Shown: positions 24,004-36,921 of the stretch, piece by piece
How positions within the stretch are numbered: position 1 is the stretch's first letter
Layout: each line of letters opens with the position of its first letter
Assembly: GCA_036417435.1 (NCBI GenBank)
Contig: JAZAQT010000247.1
Coordinates: 62,001 to 126,000 of the forward strand
Length of the DNA: 64,000 nucleotides
Direction: 5' to 3'
Source: Inia geoffrensis
Lineage: Eukaryota; Chordata; Mammalia; Artiodactyla; Iniidae
The notes under the pieces: generated by a model
What the model was told of the DNA's origin: nothing
Databases searched by the model: none
What the model saw: only the letters and a program-made list of their open reading frames with translations
Translations under genes and position numbers: made by a program

Positions 24004-24980
24004 TGAGTTTATTTCTTTGAGCAAGGAGTAGGTCCTGTCTATTACATACTTGGCTTATGGAATGGTTTTTGGGCTAATTTCAATCTCTGGTTTTATGACG
24101 CACCCCAACTCAACTTTCCCCTTAAAAAAAGCATAAGATTGTTTCCTAAAAGTGAGACTCTGTTCTGTTTTGTAATTCAGTTCATGTGTAGCCAAGTTTA
24201 CATTCCTTTTATTAGTGATAACATAATAATTTTCTTTTTCTGTGTGACTTATTTCACATAGAATCATCGTACTGGAATCCATTCATTTTGCTTCTACAGG
24301 CCTGATTACATTAATATCACTGTTGAGTGATATTTCATTATACAAAAGAAGCACAAGGTCTTTATCCATTTTTTTCTGTCCAGGATATATAAATTGTACT
24401 GTAGTGGACATTGCTGAAAACACAGCAGTCCTAAATATTGGGGTGGCTGTGTCTTCCTCCTTTAAATTTTCCTAAGCTATAGGATCATAAGTGGAAGTGC
24501 CCTAGGCTCTGTGGCTTTGATTTTTAGATGTTTCAGGAAACACCATACACATCTCCACAGTACTCGTTGGCAACTTACATCCCGCCAATCAGCATAACCA
24601 AGCTCCCTGTACTCCATGGCCAGTCCTGTCTCTCGGGATTTTACACTTTATTCAGACGACACTTTAAAGCGGTGGGAAGTGAGACTTCATTGTAGTGCAA
24701 ATTTCCATTACAGGCTTGTTTGTTGGCCAAAAAGAGTGTATGCGTTTTTTCTGGAATATATTCAGGAAAAAGCACATACGCCCTTTTTGGCTAAGTGTAT
24801 CATTGTCGAAGTGCTGCCTCTTTTCTTTTACTTTCAGAGCAATTTTAATCTACCACCGGATATCTGTTTTCTGCAATTCTGCGTCACGTTCCAGTCCTCT
24901 TCACAGCCTTCCTTCAATAAATTTTTGGATGATAGTGGTCATTTGGAACTCTGCAGGATTGTGAGTAACAGTGCCAAAAA
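24002..24980. repeat. Decayed edge of array 2
   Basis: The first partial monomer is recognisable throughout but clearly diverged. Examples are GAGTTTATTTCTTTGAGC for GAGTCCATTTCGTTGAGC, AAAAAGCATAAGATTGTTTC, and a palindrome at 24723-24794 with several arm changes. On the minus strand at 24,055-24,282 a 75-codon frame still reads MILCEISHTEKENYYVI, which fits the C-terminal part of L1 ORF2 and confirms the origin of this half of the monomer. It is not a gene. Confidence 0.9.
24723..24794. repeat. First palindrome of array 2, imperfect
   Basis: The left arm reads TTGGCCAAAAAGAGTGTATG and the right arm CATACGCCCTTTTTGGCTAA, around the centre TGGAATATATTCAGG. Length and centre are kept, with several mismatches. 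It lies in the decayed edge monomer. Confidence 0.85.
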
Positions 24981-26528
24981 TCTCCTTTTCTCAACTCGCT
25001 TTGTTGTGAGCTGACCGCAAACCCAAAAAATTGCTTCAGGCCCTAATCTCGTTCCGGCATGGCATGCTGAGCCTTTGGTGAATTCTTCTTCCTGTAGGGA
25101 AATCAGAGTTCAATATGCCCGTCTAAACACATAGAGTTAGCCGCTCATTGGTTCTCCTTATTCCTGTTCATCTTCCACAGAAATTGCAAACTGTGCCAAA
25201 CAAGAGGTCAAAGGCACTGACTCTCCAAGTGGGGAGAATGTTAATATCGCATCTGGAACGGCGACCTCTAGTACCAGGGGGCGAAAATGGCGATGAGTTT
25301 ATAATTTTGCCTGGTCACTTCGTGGACCATATTCTGGGTTTTCCATGCATATTTTAGCTGAAGGATAAATCCCTTAAACGTGGAGATTTGGGGCCCGTGG
25401 AATGGGAACCATGCACCATTACCTCAAAGGGTCTGCATTCCCTCACCAATAGTATCAGCCCCAAGTGTCCAGCCTAATCTCTCCCCCAGCTGTGGATGTA
25501 GAGGTGGTAAATCCAAGATTCCTCACAAGCCCTGAAGGACTTATTTAAGAATTTCTCTCTATTTCACAGTCTTTGTGTTTTGTTTTTCAAATTTATTTTT
25601 ATAAGGGGATTTAGCTTATTGACACTGCTGTGTGTATGCTGCTGTACACAAATGATTTTCTTATGGAGACCTATAAATGTATGTGTTTTAATTTTCTTCA
25701 TAGTCAGGTATATTCCTAGGTTTTGAATATGGGGTGTTGAGTCCATTTGGTTGAGCAATGAGTAGGTCTTGTCTAATATATATTTGGCTTATGGAATGGT
25801 ATCTGTCCTAATGTCAACCTCTGGTTTTATGCAGCCTCCCCACTCTCCTTTCCCCTTAAGCAAGCATAAGTTTCTTTTGTAAATGTGAGACTCTGTTGTG
25901 TTTTGTAATGCAGTTCACACGTAGCCGTGTTTACATTCCCGGTATTAGTGATATCTTATGATGTTTCTTTTTCTGTGTGACTTATTTCACGTAGAATCAT
26001 CATAACTAAATCCTCTCATTATGCTGCTACTGGTCTGTTGCCATTGATTTCATTGTTGAGTGATATTCCATTGTAGCGATATACCACAACTTCTATATCC
26101 ATTTTTCTCTTTCTGGGCTATTAAAGTTGTACCATAGTCAAGGATCCCGTACACAGAGCAGCCCCAAACTTTGGTGTGGCTCTGTCTTTTTCATTTAAAT
26201 TTTCCGAATCTATAGCACCATAAGTGGAAGTGCCCTAGGCTCTCTAGCTTGTTTTTTCCTTTGTTCCAGGAAGCACCATGCACTTCTCCAGAGTGGCTGT
26301 TGGCAGTTTACATCCCGCCCATCAGCATAACAAGACTGCCGGTTCTCCATGGCCTGTCCTGCCTCTCTGGATTTTACACTTTTTTCGGACGGACCTTTGG
26401 ATCGGTGGGAAGTGAGACTTCCTTGTAGTGCGGATTTCCGTTGCAGGCTTGCTTGGTTGGCCAAAAAGGGCGTATGCGTTTTTTCCTGAATATATTCAGG
26501 AAAAAACGCATACGCCCTTTTTGGCCAA

Positions 26529-29500
26529 GTGCATCACCGTCGAACTGCTGCCTCTTTTCCTACTCTTTCAGAGCAATTCTTATCTACCCCCTGATATCTG
26601 TTTTCTGCAATTCTGCGTCGCGTTCAAGAACTCTTCACAGCCTTCCTTCAATAAATTTTTGGATGATAGGGGTCATTTGGAACTCTGCAGGATTGTGAGT
26701 TACAGTGCCAAAAATCTCCTTTTCTCAACTCGCTTTCTTGTGAGCTGACCGCAAACAAGAAGATTTGCTTCAGGCCCTAATCTCGTTCCGGCATGGCACG
26801 CTGAGCCTTTGGTGAATTCTTCTTCCTGTAGGGAAATCAGAGTTCAATGTGCCCGTCCAAACACATCGAGTTAGCCGCTCATTCGTTCTCCTTATTCCTG
26901 TTCATCTTCCACAAAAATTGCAAACTGTGCCAAACAAGAGGTCAAAGGCACTGACTCTCCAAGTAGGGAGAATGTTAATATCGCATCTGGAACGGCGACC
27001 TCTAGTACCAGGGGGCTAAAATGGCGATGAGTTTATAATTTTGCCTGGTCACTTCGTGGACCATATTCTGGGTTTTCCATGCATATTTTAGCTGAAGATT
27101 AAATCCCTTAAACGTGGAGATTTGGGACCCGTGGAATGGGAACCATGCACCATTACCTCAAAGGGCCTGCATTCCCTCACCAATAGTATCAGCCCCAAGT
27201 GTCCAGCCTTATCTCTCCCCCAGCTGGGGATGTAGAGGTGATAAATCCAAGATTCCTCACAAGCCCTGAAGGACTTATTTAAGAATTTCTCTCTATTTCA
27301 CAGTCCTTGTGTTTTGTTTTTCAAATTTATTTTTATAAGGGGATTTAGCTTATTGACACTGCTGTGTGTATGCTGCTGTACACAAATGATTTTCTTATGG
27401 AGACCTATAAATGTATGGGTTTTAATTTTCTTCATAGTCAGGTATATTCCTAGGTTTTGAATATGGGGTGTTGAGTCCATTTGGTTGAGCAATGAGTAGG
27501 TCTTGTCTAATATATATTTGGCTTATGGAATGGTATCGGTCCTAATGTCAACCTCTGGTTTTATGCAGCCTCCCCACTCTCCTTTCCCCTTAAGCAAGCA
27601 TAAGTTTCTTTTGTAAATGTGAGACTCTGTTGTGTTTTGTAATGCAGTTCACACGTAGCCGTGTTTACATTCCCGGTATTAGTGATATCTTATGATGTTT
27701 CTTTTTCTGTGTGACTTATTTCACGTAGAATCATCATAACTAAATCCTCTCATTATGCTGCTACTGGTCTGTTGCCATTGATTTCATTGTTGAGTGATAT
27801 TCCATTGTAGCGATATACCACAACTTCTATATCCATTTTTCTCTTTCTGGGCTATTAAAGTTGTACCATAGTCAAGGATCCCGTACACAGAGCAGCCCCA
27901 AACTTTGGTGTGGCTCTGTCTTTTTCATTTAAATTTTCCGAATCTATAGCACCATAAGTGGAAGTGCCCTAGGCTCTCTAGCTTGTTTTTTCCTTTGTTC
28001 CAGGAAACACCATCCACTTCTCCAGAGTGGCTGTTGGCAGTTTACATCCAGTCCATCAGCATAACAAGGCTGCCGGTTCTCCATGGCCTGCCCTACCTCT
28101 CTGGATTTTACAATTTTTTCGGACGGCCCTTTGGATCGGTGGGAAGTGAGACTTCTTTGTAGTGCGGATTTCCATTGCAGGCTTGCTTGGTTGGCCAAAA
28201 AGGGCGTATGCGTTTTTTCCTGAATATATTCAGGAAAAAACGCATACGCCCTTTTTGGCCAAGTGCATCACTGTCGAACTGCTGCCTCTTTTCCTACGCT
28301 TTCAGAGCAATTCTTATCTACCCCCTGATATCCGTTTTCAGCAATTCTGCGTCGCATTCAAGTCCTCTTCACAGCCTTCCTTCAATAAATTTTTGGATGA
28401 TAGGGGTCATTTGGAACTCTGCAGGATTGTGAGTTACAGTGCCAAAAATCTCCTTTTCTCAACTCGCTTTCTTGTGAGCTGACCGCAAACCCGAAGAATT
28501 GCTTCAGGCCCTAATCTCGTTCCGGCATGGCACACTGAGCCTTTGATGAATTCTTCTTCCTGTAGGGAAATCAGAGTTCAATGTGCCCGTCCAAACACAT
28601 CGAGTTAGCCGCTCATTCGTTCTCCTTATTCCTGTTCATCCTCCACAGAAATTGCAAACTGTGCCAAACAAGGCGTCAAAGGCACTGACTCTCCAAGTGG
28701 GGAGAATGTTAATATCGCATCTGGAACGGCGAACTCTAGTACCAGGGGGCGAAAATGGCGATGAGTTTATAATTTTGCCTGGTCATTTCGTGGACCATAT
28801 TCTGGGTTTTCCATGCATATTTTAGCTGAAGGATAAATCCCTTAAACGTGGAGATTTGGGACCCGTGCAATGGGAACCATGCACCATTACCTCAAAGGGT
28901 CTGCATTCCGTCACCAATAGTATCAGCCCCAAGTGTCCAGCCTTATCTCTCCCACAGCTGTGGATGTAGAGGTGGTAAATCCAAGATTCCTCACAAGCCC
29001 TGAAGGACTTATTTAAGAATTTCTCTCTATTTGACATTCCTTGTGTTTTCTTTATCAAATTTATTTTTATAAGGGGATTTAGCTTATTTACACTGCTGTG
29101 TGTATGCTGCTGTACACAAATGATTTTCTTATGGAGACCTATAAATGTATGGGTTTTAATTTTCTTCATACTCAGATATATTCCTGGGTTTTGAATACGG
29201 GGTGTAGAGTCCATTTGGTTGAGCAAGGAGTAGGTCTTGTTTAATATATATTTGGCTTATGGAATGGTATCTGTCCTAATGTCAACCTCTGGTTTTATGC
29301 AGCCTCCCCACTCTCCTTTCCCCTTAAGCAAGCATAAGTTTCTTTTGTAAATGTGAGACTCTGTTGTGTTTTGTAATGCAGTTCACACGTAGCCGTGTTT
29401 ACAGTCCCGGTATTAGTGATATCTTATGATGTTTCTTTTTCTGTGTGACTTATTTCACTTAGAATCATCATAACTAAATCCTCTCATTATGTTGCTACAG

Positions 29501-32500
29501 GTCTGTTGCCTTTGATTTCATTGTTGAGTGATATTCCATTGTAGGGATGTACCAAAACTTCTATATCCATTTTTCTCTTTCTGGGCTATTAAAGTTGTAC
29601 CATAGTCAAGGATCCCGTACACAGAGCAGCCCCAAACTTTGGTGTGGCTGTGTCTTTTTCATTTAAATTTTCCGAATCTATAGCACCATAAGTGGAAGTG
29701 CCCTAGGCTCTCTAGCTTGTTTTTCTCTTTGTTCCAGGAAACACCATCCACTTCTCCAGAGTGGCTGTGGGCATTTTACATCCCGCCCATCAGCATAACA
29801 AGGCTGCCGGTTCTCCATGGCCTGTCCTGCCTCTCTGGATTTTACACTTTTTTCGGACGGCCCTTTGGATCGGTGGGAAGTGAGACTTCCTTGTAGTGCG
29901 GATTTCCATTGCAGGCTTGCTTGGTTGGCCAAAAAGGGCGTATGCGTTTTTTCCTGAATATATTCAGGAAAAAACGCATACGCCCTTTTTGGCCAAGTGC
30001 ATCACTGTCGAACTGCTGCCTCTTTTCCTTCTCTTTCAGAGCAATTCTTATCTACCCCCTGATATCTGTTTTCTGCAATTCTGCGTCGCGTTCAAGTCCT
30101 CTTCACAGCCTTCCTTCAATAAATTTTTGGATGATAGGGGTCCTTTGGAACTGCAGGATTGTGAGTTACAGTGCCAAAAATCTCCTTTTCTCAACTCGCT
30201 TTCTTGTGAGCTGACCGCAAACCCGAAGAATTGCTTCAGGCCCTAATCTCGTTCCGGCATGGCACGCTGAGCCTTTGATGAATTCTTCTTCCTGTAGGGA
30301 AACCAGAGTTCAATGTGCCCGTCCAAACACATCAAGTTAGCTGCTCATTCGTTCTCCTTATTCCTGTTCATCTTCCACAGAAATTGCAAACTCTGCCAAA
30401 CAAGAGGTCAAAGGCACTGACTCTCCAAGTGGGGAGAATGTTAATATTGCATCTGGAACGGCGAACTCGAGTACCAGGGGGCGAAAATGGCGATGAGTTT
30501 TACAAATTGTGCCTGATCACTTCGTGGACCATATTCTGGGTTTTCCATGCATATTTTAGCTGAAGCATAAATCCCTTACACGTGGAGATTTGGGACCCGT
30601 GCAATTGGAACCATGCACCATTACCTCAAAGGGTCTGCATTCCCTCACCAATAGTATCAGCCCCAAGTGTTCAGCCTTATCTCTCCCCCAGCTGTGGATG
30701 TAGAGGTGGTAAATCCAAGATTCCTCACAAGCCCTGAAGGACTTATTTAAGAATTTCTCTCTATTTGACAGTCCTTGTGTTTTCTTTTTCAAATTTATTT
30801 TTATAAGGGGATTTAGCTTATTTACACTGCTGTGTGTATGCTGCTGTACACAAATGATTTTCTTATGGAGACCTATAAATGTATGGGTTTTAATTTTCTT
30901 CATAGTCAGGTATATTCCTAGGTTTTGAATACGGGGTGTTGAGTCCATTTCGTTGAGCAAGGAGTAGGTCTTGTCTAATATATATTTGGCTTATGGAATG
31001 GTATCTGTCCTAATGTCAACCTCCGGTTTTATGCAGCCTCCCCACTCTCCTTTCCCTTTAAGCAAGAATAAGTTTCTTTTGTAAATGTGAGACTCTGTTG
31101 TGTTTTATAATGCAGTTCACACGTAGCCGTGTTTACATTCCCGGTATTAGTGATATCTTATGATGTTTCTTTTTCTGTGTGACTTATTTCACTTAGAATC
31201 ATCATAACTAAATCCACTCATTATGCCACTACTGGTCTGTTGCCATTGATTTCATTGTTGAGTGATATTCCATTGTAGGGATGTACCACAACTTCTATAT
31301 CCATTTTTCTCTTTCTGGGCTATTAAAGTTGTACCATAGTCAAGGCTCCCGTACACAGAGTAGCCCCAAACTTTGGTGTGGCTGTGTCTTTTTCATTTAA
31401 ATTTTCCGAATCTATAGCACCATAACTGGAAGTGCCCTAGGCTCTCTAGCTTGTTTTTTTCTTTTTTCCAGGAAACACCATCCACTTCTCCAGAGTGGCT
31501 GTTGGCAATTTACATCCCGCCCATCAGCATAACAAGGCTGCCGGTTCTCCATGGAGTGTCCTGCCTCTCTGGATTTTACACTTTTTTCGGACGGCCCTTT
31601 GGATCGGTGGGAAGTGAGACTGCCTTGTAGTGCAGATTTCCATTGCAGGCTTGCTTGGTTGGCCAAAAAGGGCGTATACGTTTTTTCCTGAATATATTCA
31701 GGAAAAAACGCATACGCACTTTTTGGCCAAGTGCATCACTGTCGAACTGCTGCCTCTTTTCCTACGCTTTCAGAGCAATTCTTATCTACCCCCTGATATC
31801 CGTTTTCAGCAATTCTGCGTCACATTCAAGTCCTCTTCACAGCCTTCCTTCAATAAATTTTTGGATGATAGGGGTCATTTGGAACTCTGCAGGATTGTGA
31901 GTTACAGTGCCAAAAATCTCCTTTTCTCAAGTCGCTTTCTTGTGAGCTGACCGCAAACCCGAAGAATTGCTTCAGGCCCTAATCTCGTTCCGGCATGGCA
32001 CACTGAGCCTTTGGTGAATTCTTCTTCCTGTAGGGAAATCAGAGTTCAATGTGCCCGTCCAAACACATCGAGTTAGCCGCTCATTCGTTCTCCTTATTCC
32101 TGTTCATCCTCCACAGAAATTGCAAACTGTGCCAAACAAGGGGCCAAAGGCACTGACTCTCCAAGTGGGGAGAATGTTAATATCGCATCTGGAACGGCGA
32201 ACTCTAGTACCAGGGGGCGAAAATGGCGATGAGTTTACAATTTTGCCTGGTCATTTCGTGGACCATATTCTGGGTTTTCCATGCATATTTTAGCTGAAGG
32301 ATAAATCCCTTAAACGTGGAGGTTTGGGACCCGTGCAATGGGAACCATGCACCATTACCTCAAAGGGTCTGCATTCCCTCACCAATAGTATCAGCCCCAA
32401 GTGTCCAGCCTTATCTCTCCCACAGCTGTGGATGTAGAGGTGGTAAATCCAAGATTCCTCACAAGCCCTGAAGGACTTATTTAAGAATTTCTCTCTATTT

Positions 32501-33464
32501 GACATTCCTTGTGTTTTCTTTATCAAATTTATTTTTATAAGGGGATTTAGCTTATTGACACTGCTGTGTGTATACTGCTGTACACAAATGATTTTCTTAT
32601 GGAGACCTATAAATGTATGGGTTTTAATTTTCTTCATACTCAGGTATATTCCTGGGTTTTGAATACGGGGTGTAGAGTCCATTTGGTTGAGCAAGGAGTA
32701 GGTCTTGTCTAATATATATTTGGCTTATGGAATGGTATCTGTCCTAATGTCAACCTCTGGTTTTATGCAGCCTCCCCACTCTCCTTTCCCCTTAAGCAAG
32801 CATAAGTTTCTTTTGTAAATGTGAGAGTCTGTTGTGTTTTGTAATGCAGTTCACACGTAGCCGTGTTTACAGTCCCGGTATTAGTGATATCTTATGATGT
32901 TTCTTTTTCTGTGTGACTTATTTCACTTAGAATCATCATAACTAAATCCTCTCATTATGCTGCTGCAGGTCTGTTGCCATTGATTTCATTGTTGAGTGAT
33001 ATTCCATTGTAGGGATGTACCACAACTTCTATATCCATTTTTCTCTTTCTGGGCTATTAAAGTTGTACCATAGTCAAGGATCCCGTACACAGAGCAGCCC
33101 CAAACTTTGGTGTGGCTGTGTCTTTTTCATTTAAATTTTCCGAATCTATAGCACCATAAGTGGAAGTGCCCTAGGCTCTCTAGCTTGGTTTTTTCTTTGT
33201 TCCAGGAAACACCATGCACTTCTGCAGAGTGGCTGTTGGCAGTTTACATCCAGTCCATCAGCATAACAAGGCTGCCGGTTCTCCATGGCCTGTCCTGCCA
33301 CTCTGGATTTTACACTTTTTTCGGACGGCCCTTTGGATCGGTGGGAAGTGAGACTTCCTTGTAGTGCGGATTTCCATTGCAGGCTTGCTTGGTTGGCCAA
33401 AAAGGGCGTATGCGTTTTTTCCTGAATATATTCAGGAAAAAACGCATACGCCCTTTTTGGCCAA
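26529..33464. repeat. Alternating two-monomer (about 3,468-bp) higher-order pattern
   Basis: Two monomer types alternate. Type L (CCTACTCTTTCAG or CCTTCTCTTTCAG, then GATATCTGTTTTCTGCAATTC) follows the palindromes at 26457, 29925 and 33393. Type R (CCTACGCTTTCAG, then GATATCCGTTTTCAGCAATTC) follows 28191 and 31659. Other type-R states (TCATCCTCCACAG) recur at the same 3,468-bp spacing. The same two types occur as two of the three members of the 5,202-bp trimer in array 1. Confidence 0.75.
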
Positions 33465-35126
33465 GTGCATCACTGTCGAACTGCTGCCTCTTTTCCTACT
33501 CTTTCAGAGCAATTCTTATCTACCCCCTGATATCTCTTTTCTGCAATTCTGTGTCGCGTTCAAGTCCTCTTCACAGCCTTCCTTCAATAAATTTTTGGAT
33601 GATAGGGGTCATTTGGAACTCTGCAGGATTGTGAGTTACAGTGCCAAAAATCTCCTTTTCTCAACTCGCTTTCTTGTGAGCTGACCACAAACCCGAAGAT
33701 TTGCTTCAGGCCCTAATCTCGTTCCGGCATGGCACGCTGAGCCTTTGGTGAATTCTTCTTCCTGTAGGGAAATCAGAGTTCAATGTGCCCGTCCAAACAC
33801 ATCGAGTTAGCCGCTCATTCGTTCTCCTTATTCCTGTTCATCTTCCACAAAAATTGCAAACTGTGCCAAACAAGAGGTCAAAGGCACTGACTCTCCAAGT
33901 GGGGAGAATGTTAATATCGCATCTGGAACGGCGACCTCCAGTACCAGGGGGCGAAAATGGCGATGAGTTTATAATTTTTCCTGGTCACTTCGTGGACCAT
34001 ATTCTGGGTTTTCCATGCATATTTTAGCTGAAGGATAAATCACTTAAACGTGGAGATTTGGGACCCGTGCAATGGGAACCATGCACCATTACCTCAAAGG
34101 GTCTGCATTCCCTCACCAATAGTATCAGCCCCAAGTGTCCAGCCTTATCTCTCCCACAGCTGTGGATGTAGAGGTGGTAAATCCAAGATTCCTCACAAGC
34201 CCTGAAGGACTTATTTAAGAATTTCTCTCTATTTGACATTCCTTGTGTTTTCTTTATCAAATTTATTTTTATAAGGGGATTTAGCTTATTTACACTGCTG
34301 TGTGTATTCTGCTGTACACAAATGATTTTCTTATGGAGACCTATAAATGTATGGGTTTTAATTTTCTTCATAGTCAGGTATATTCCTAGGTTTTCAATAC
34401 GGGGTGTTGAGTCCATTTGGTTGAGCAAGGATTAGGTCTTGTCTAATATATATTTGGCTTATGGAATGGTATCTGTCCTAATGTCAACCTATGGTTTTAT
34501 GCAGCCTCCCCACTCTCCTTTCCCCTTAAGCAAGCATAAGTTTCTTTTGTAAATGTGAGACTCTGTTGTGTTTTGTAATGCAGTTCACACGTAGCCGTGT
34601 TTACATTCCCGGTATTAGTGATATCTTATGATGTTTCTTTTTCTGTGTGACTTATTTCACTTAGAATCATCGTAAGTAAATCCACTCATTATGCTGCTAC
34701 TGGTCTGTTGCCATTGATTTCATTGTTGAGTGATATTCCATTGTAGGGATGTACCACAACTTCTATATCCATTTTTCTCTTTCTGGGCTATTAAAGTTGT
34801 ACCATAGTCAAGGCTCCCGTACACAGAGCAGCCCCAAACTTTGGTTTGGCTGTGTCTTTTTCATTTAAATTTTCCGAATCTATAGCACCATAAGTGGAAG
34901 TGCCCTAGGCTCTCTAGATTGTTTTTTTCTTTTTTCCAGGAAACACCATCCACTTCTCCAGAGTGGCTGTTGGCAGTTTACATCCAGTCCATCAGCATAA
35001 CAAGGCTGCCGGTTCTCCATGGCCTGTCCTGCCTCTCTGGATTTTACAATTTTTTCGGACGGCTCTTTGGATCCGTGGGAAGTGAGACTTCCTTGTAGTG
35101 CGGATTTCCATTGCAGGCTTGCTTGG

Positions 35127-36921
35127 TTGGCCAAAAAGGGCGTATGCGTTTTTTCCTGAATATATTCAGGAAAAAACGCATACGCCCTTTTTGGCCAAGT
35201 GCATCACTGTCGAACTGCTGCCTCTTTTCCTACGCTTTCAGAGCAATTCTTATGTACCCCCTGATATCTGTTTTCTGCAATTCTGCGTCGCGTTCAAGTC
35301 CTCTTCACAGCCTTCCTTCAATAAATTTTTGGATGATAGGGTTCATTTGGAACTCTGCAGGATTGTGAGTTACAGTGCCAAAAATCTCCTTTTCTCAACT
35401 CGCTTTCTTGTGAGCTGACCGAAAACCCGAGGAATTGCTTCAGGCCCTAATTTTGTTCCGGCATGGCACGCTGAGCCTTTGGTGAATTCTTCTTCCTGTA
35501 GGGAAATTAGAGTTCAATGTGCCCGTCCATACACTTCGAGTTAGCCGCTCATTCGTTCTCCTTATTCCTGTTCATTGCAAACTGTGCCAAACAAGAGGTC
35601 AAAGCCACTGACTCTCCAAGTGGGGAGAATGTTAATATCGCATCTGGAATGGCGAACTCGAGTACCAGGGGGCTACAATGGCGATGAGTTTTAGAAATTT
35701 TGCCTGATCACTTCGTGGACCATATTCTGGGATTTCCATGCGTATTTTAGCTGAAGGATAAATCCCTTAAACGTGGAGATTTGGGACCCGTGCAATGGGA
35801 ACCATGCACCATTACCTCAAAGTGTCTGCATTCCCTCACCAATAGTATCAGCCCCAAGTGTCCAGCCTTATCTCTCCCCCAGCTGTGGATGTAGAGGTGG
35901 TAAATCCAAGATTCCTCACAAGCCCTGAAGGACTTATTTAAGTATTTCTCTCTATTTGACAGTCCTTGTGTTTTCTTATTCAAATTTATTTTTATAAGGG
36001 GATTTAGCTTATTGACACTGCTGTGTGTATGCTGCTGTACACAAATGATTTTCTTATGGAGACGTATAAATATATGGGTTTTAATTTTCTTCATACTCAG
36101 GTATATTCCTGGGTTTTGAATACGGGGTGTAGAGTCCATTTGGTTGAGCAAGGAGTAGGTCTTGTCTAATATATATTTGGCTTATGGAATGGTATCTGTC
36201 CTAATGTCAACCTCTGGTTTTATGCAGCCTCCCCACTCTCCTTTCCCCTTAAGCAAGCATAAGTTTCTTTTGTAAATGTGAGACTCTGTTGTGTTTTGTA
36301 ATGCAGTTCTCACGTAGCCGTGTTTACAGTCCCGGTATTAGTGATATCTTATGATGTTTCTTTTTCTGTGTGACTTATTTCACTTAGAATCTTCATAACT
36401 AAATCCTCTCATTATGCTGCTACTGGTGTGTTGCCATTGATTTCATTGTTGAGTGATATTCCATTGTAGGGATGTACCACAACTTCTATATCCATTTTTC
36501 TCTTTCTGGGCTATTAAAGTTGTACCATAGTCAAGGATCCCGTACACAGAGCAGCCCCAAACTTTGGTGTGGCTGTGTCTTTTTCATTTAAATTTTCCGA
36601 ATCTATAGCACCATAAGTGGAAGTGCCCTAGGCTCTCTAGCTTGGTTTTTTCTTTGTTCCAGGAAACACCATGCACTTCTCCAGAGTGGCTGTTGGCAGT
36701 TTACATCCCGCCCATCAGCATAACAAGGCTGCCGGTTCTCCATGGCCTGTCCTGCCTCTCTGGATTTTACACTTTTTTCGGACGGCCCTTTGGATCGGTG
36801 GGAAGTGAGACTTCCTTGTAGTGCGGATTTCCATTGCAGGCTTGCTTGGTTGGCCAAAAAGGGCGTATGCGTTTTTTCCTGAATATATTCAGGAAAAAAC
36901 GCATACGCCCTTTTTGGCCAA
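35127..36921. repeat. Short 1,723-bp monomer with a 13-bp deletion
   Basis: In the monomer between the palindromes at 35127 and 36850 the sequence reads CCTGTTCATTGCAAACTGTG at about 35,565-35,584. Neighbours have CTTCCACAGAAAT after CTGTTCAT. Thirteen bases are missing between 35,574 and 35,575. The deletion appears only here, so it has not spread. Confidence 0.9.
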
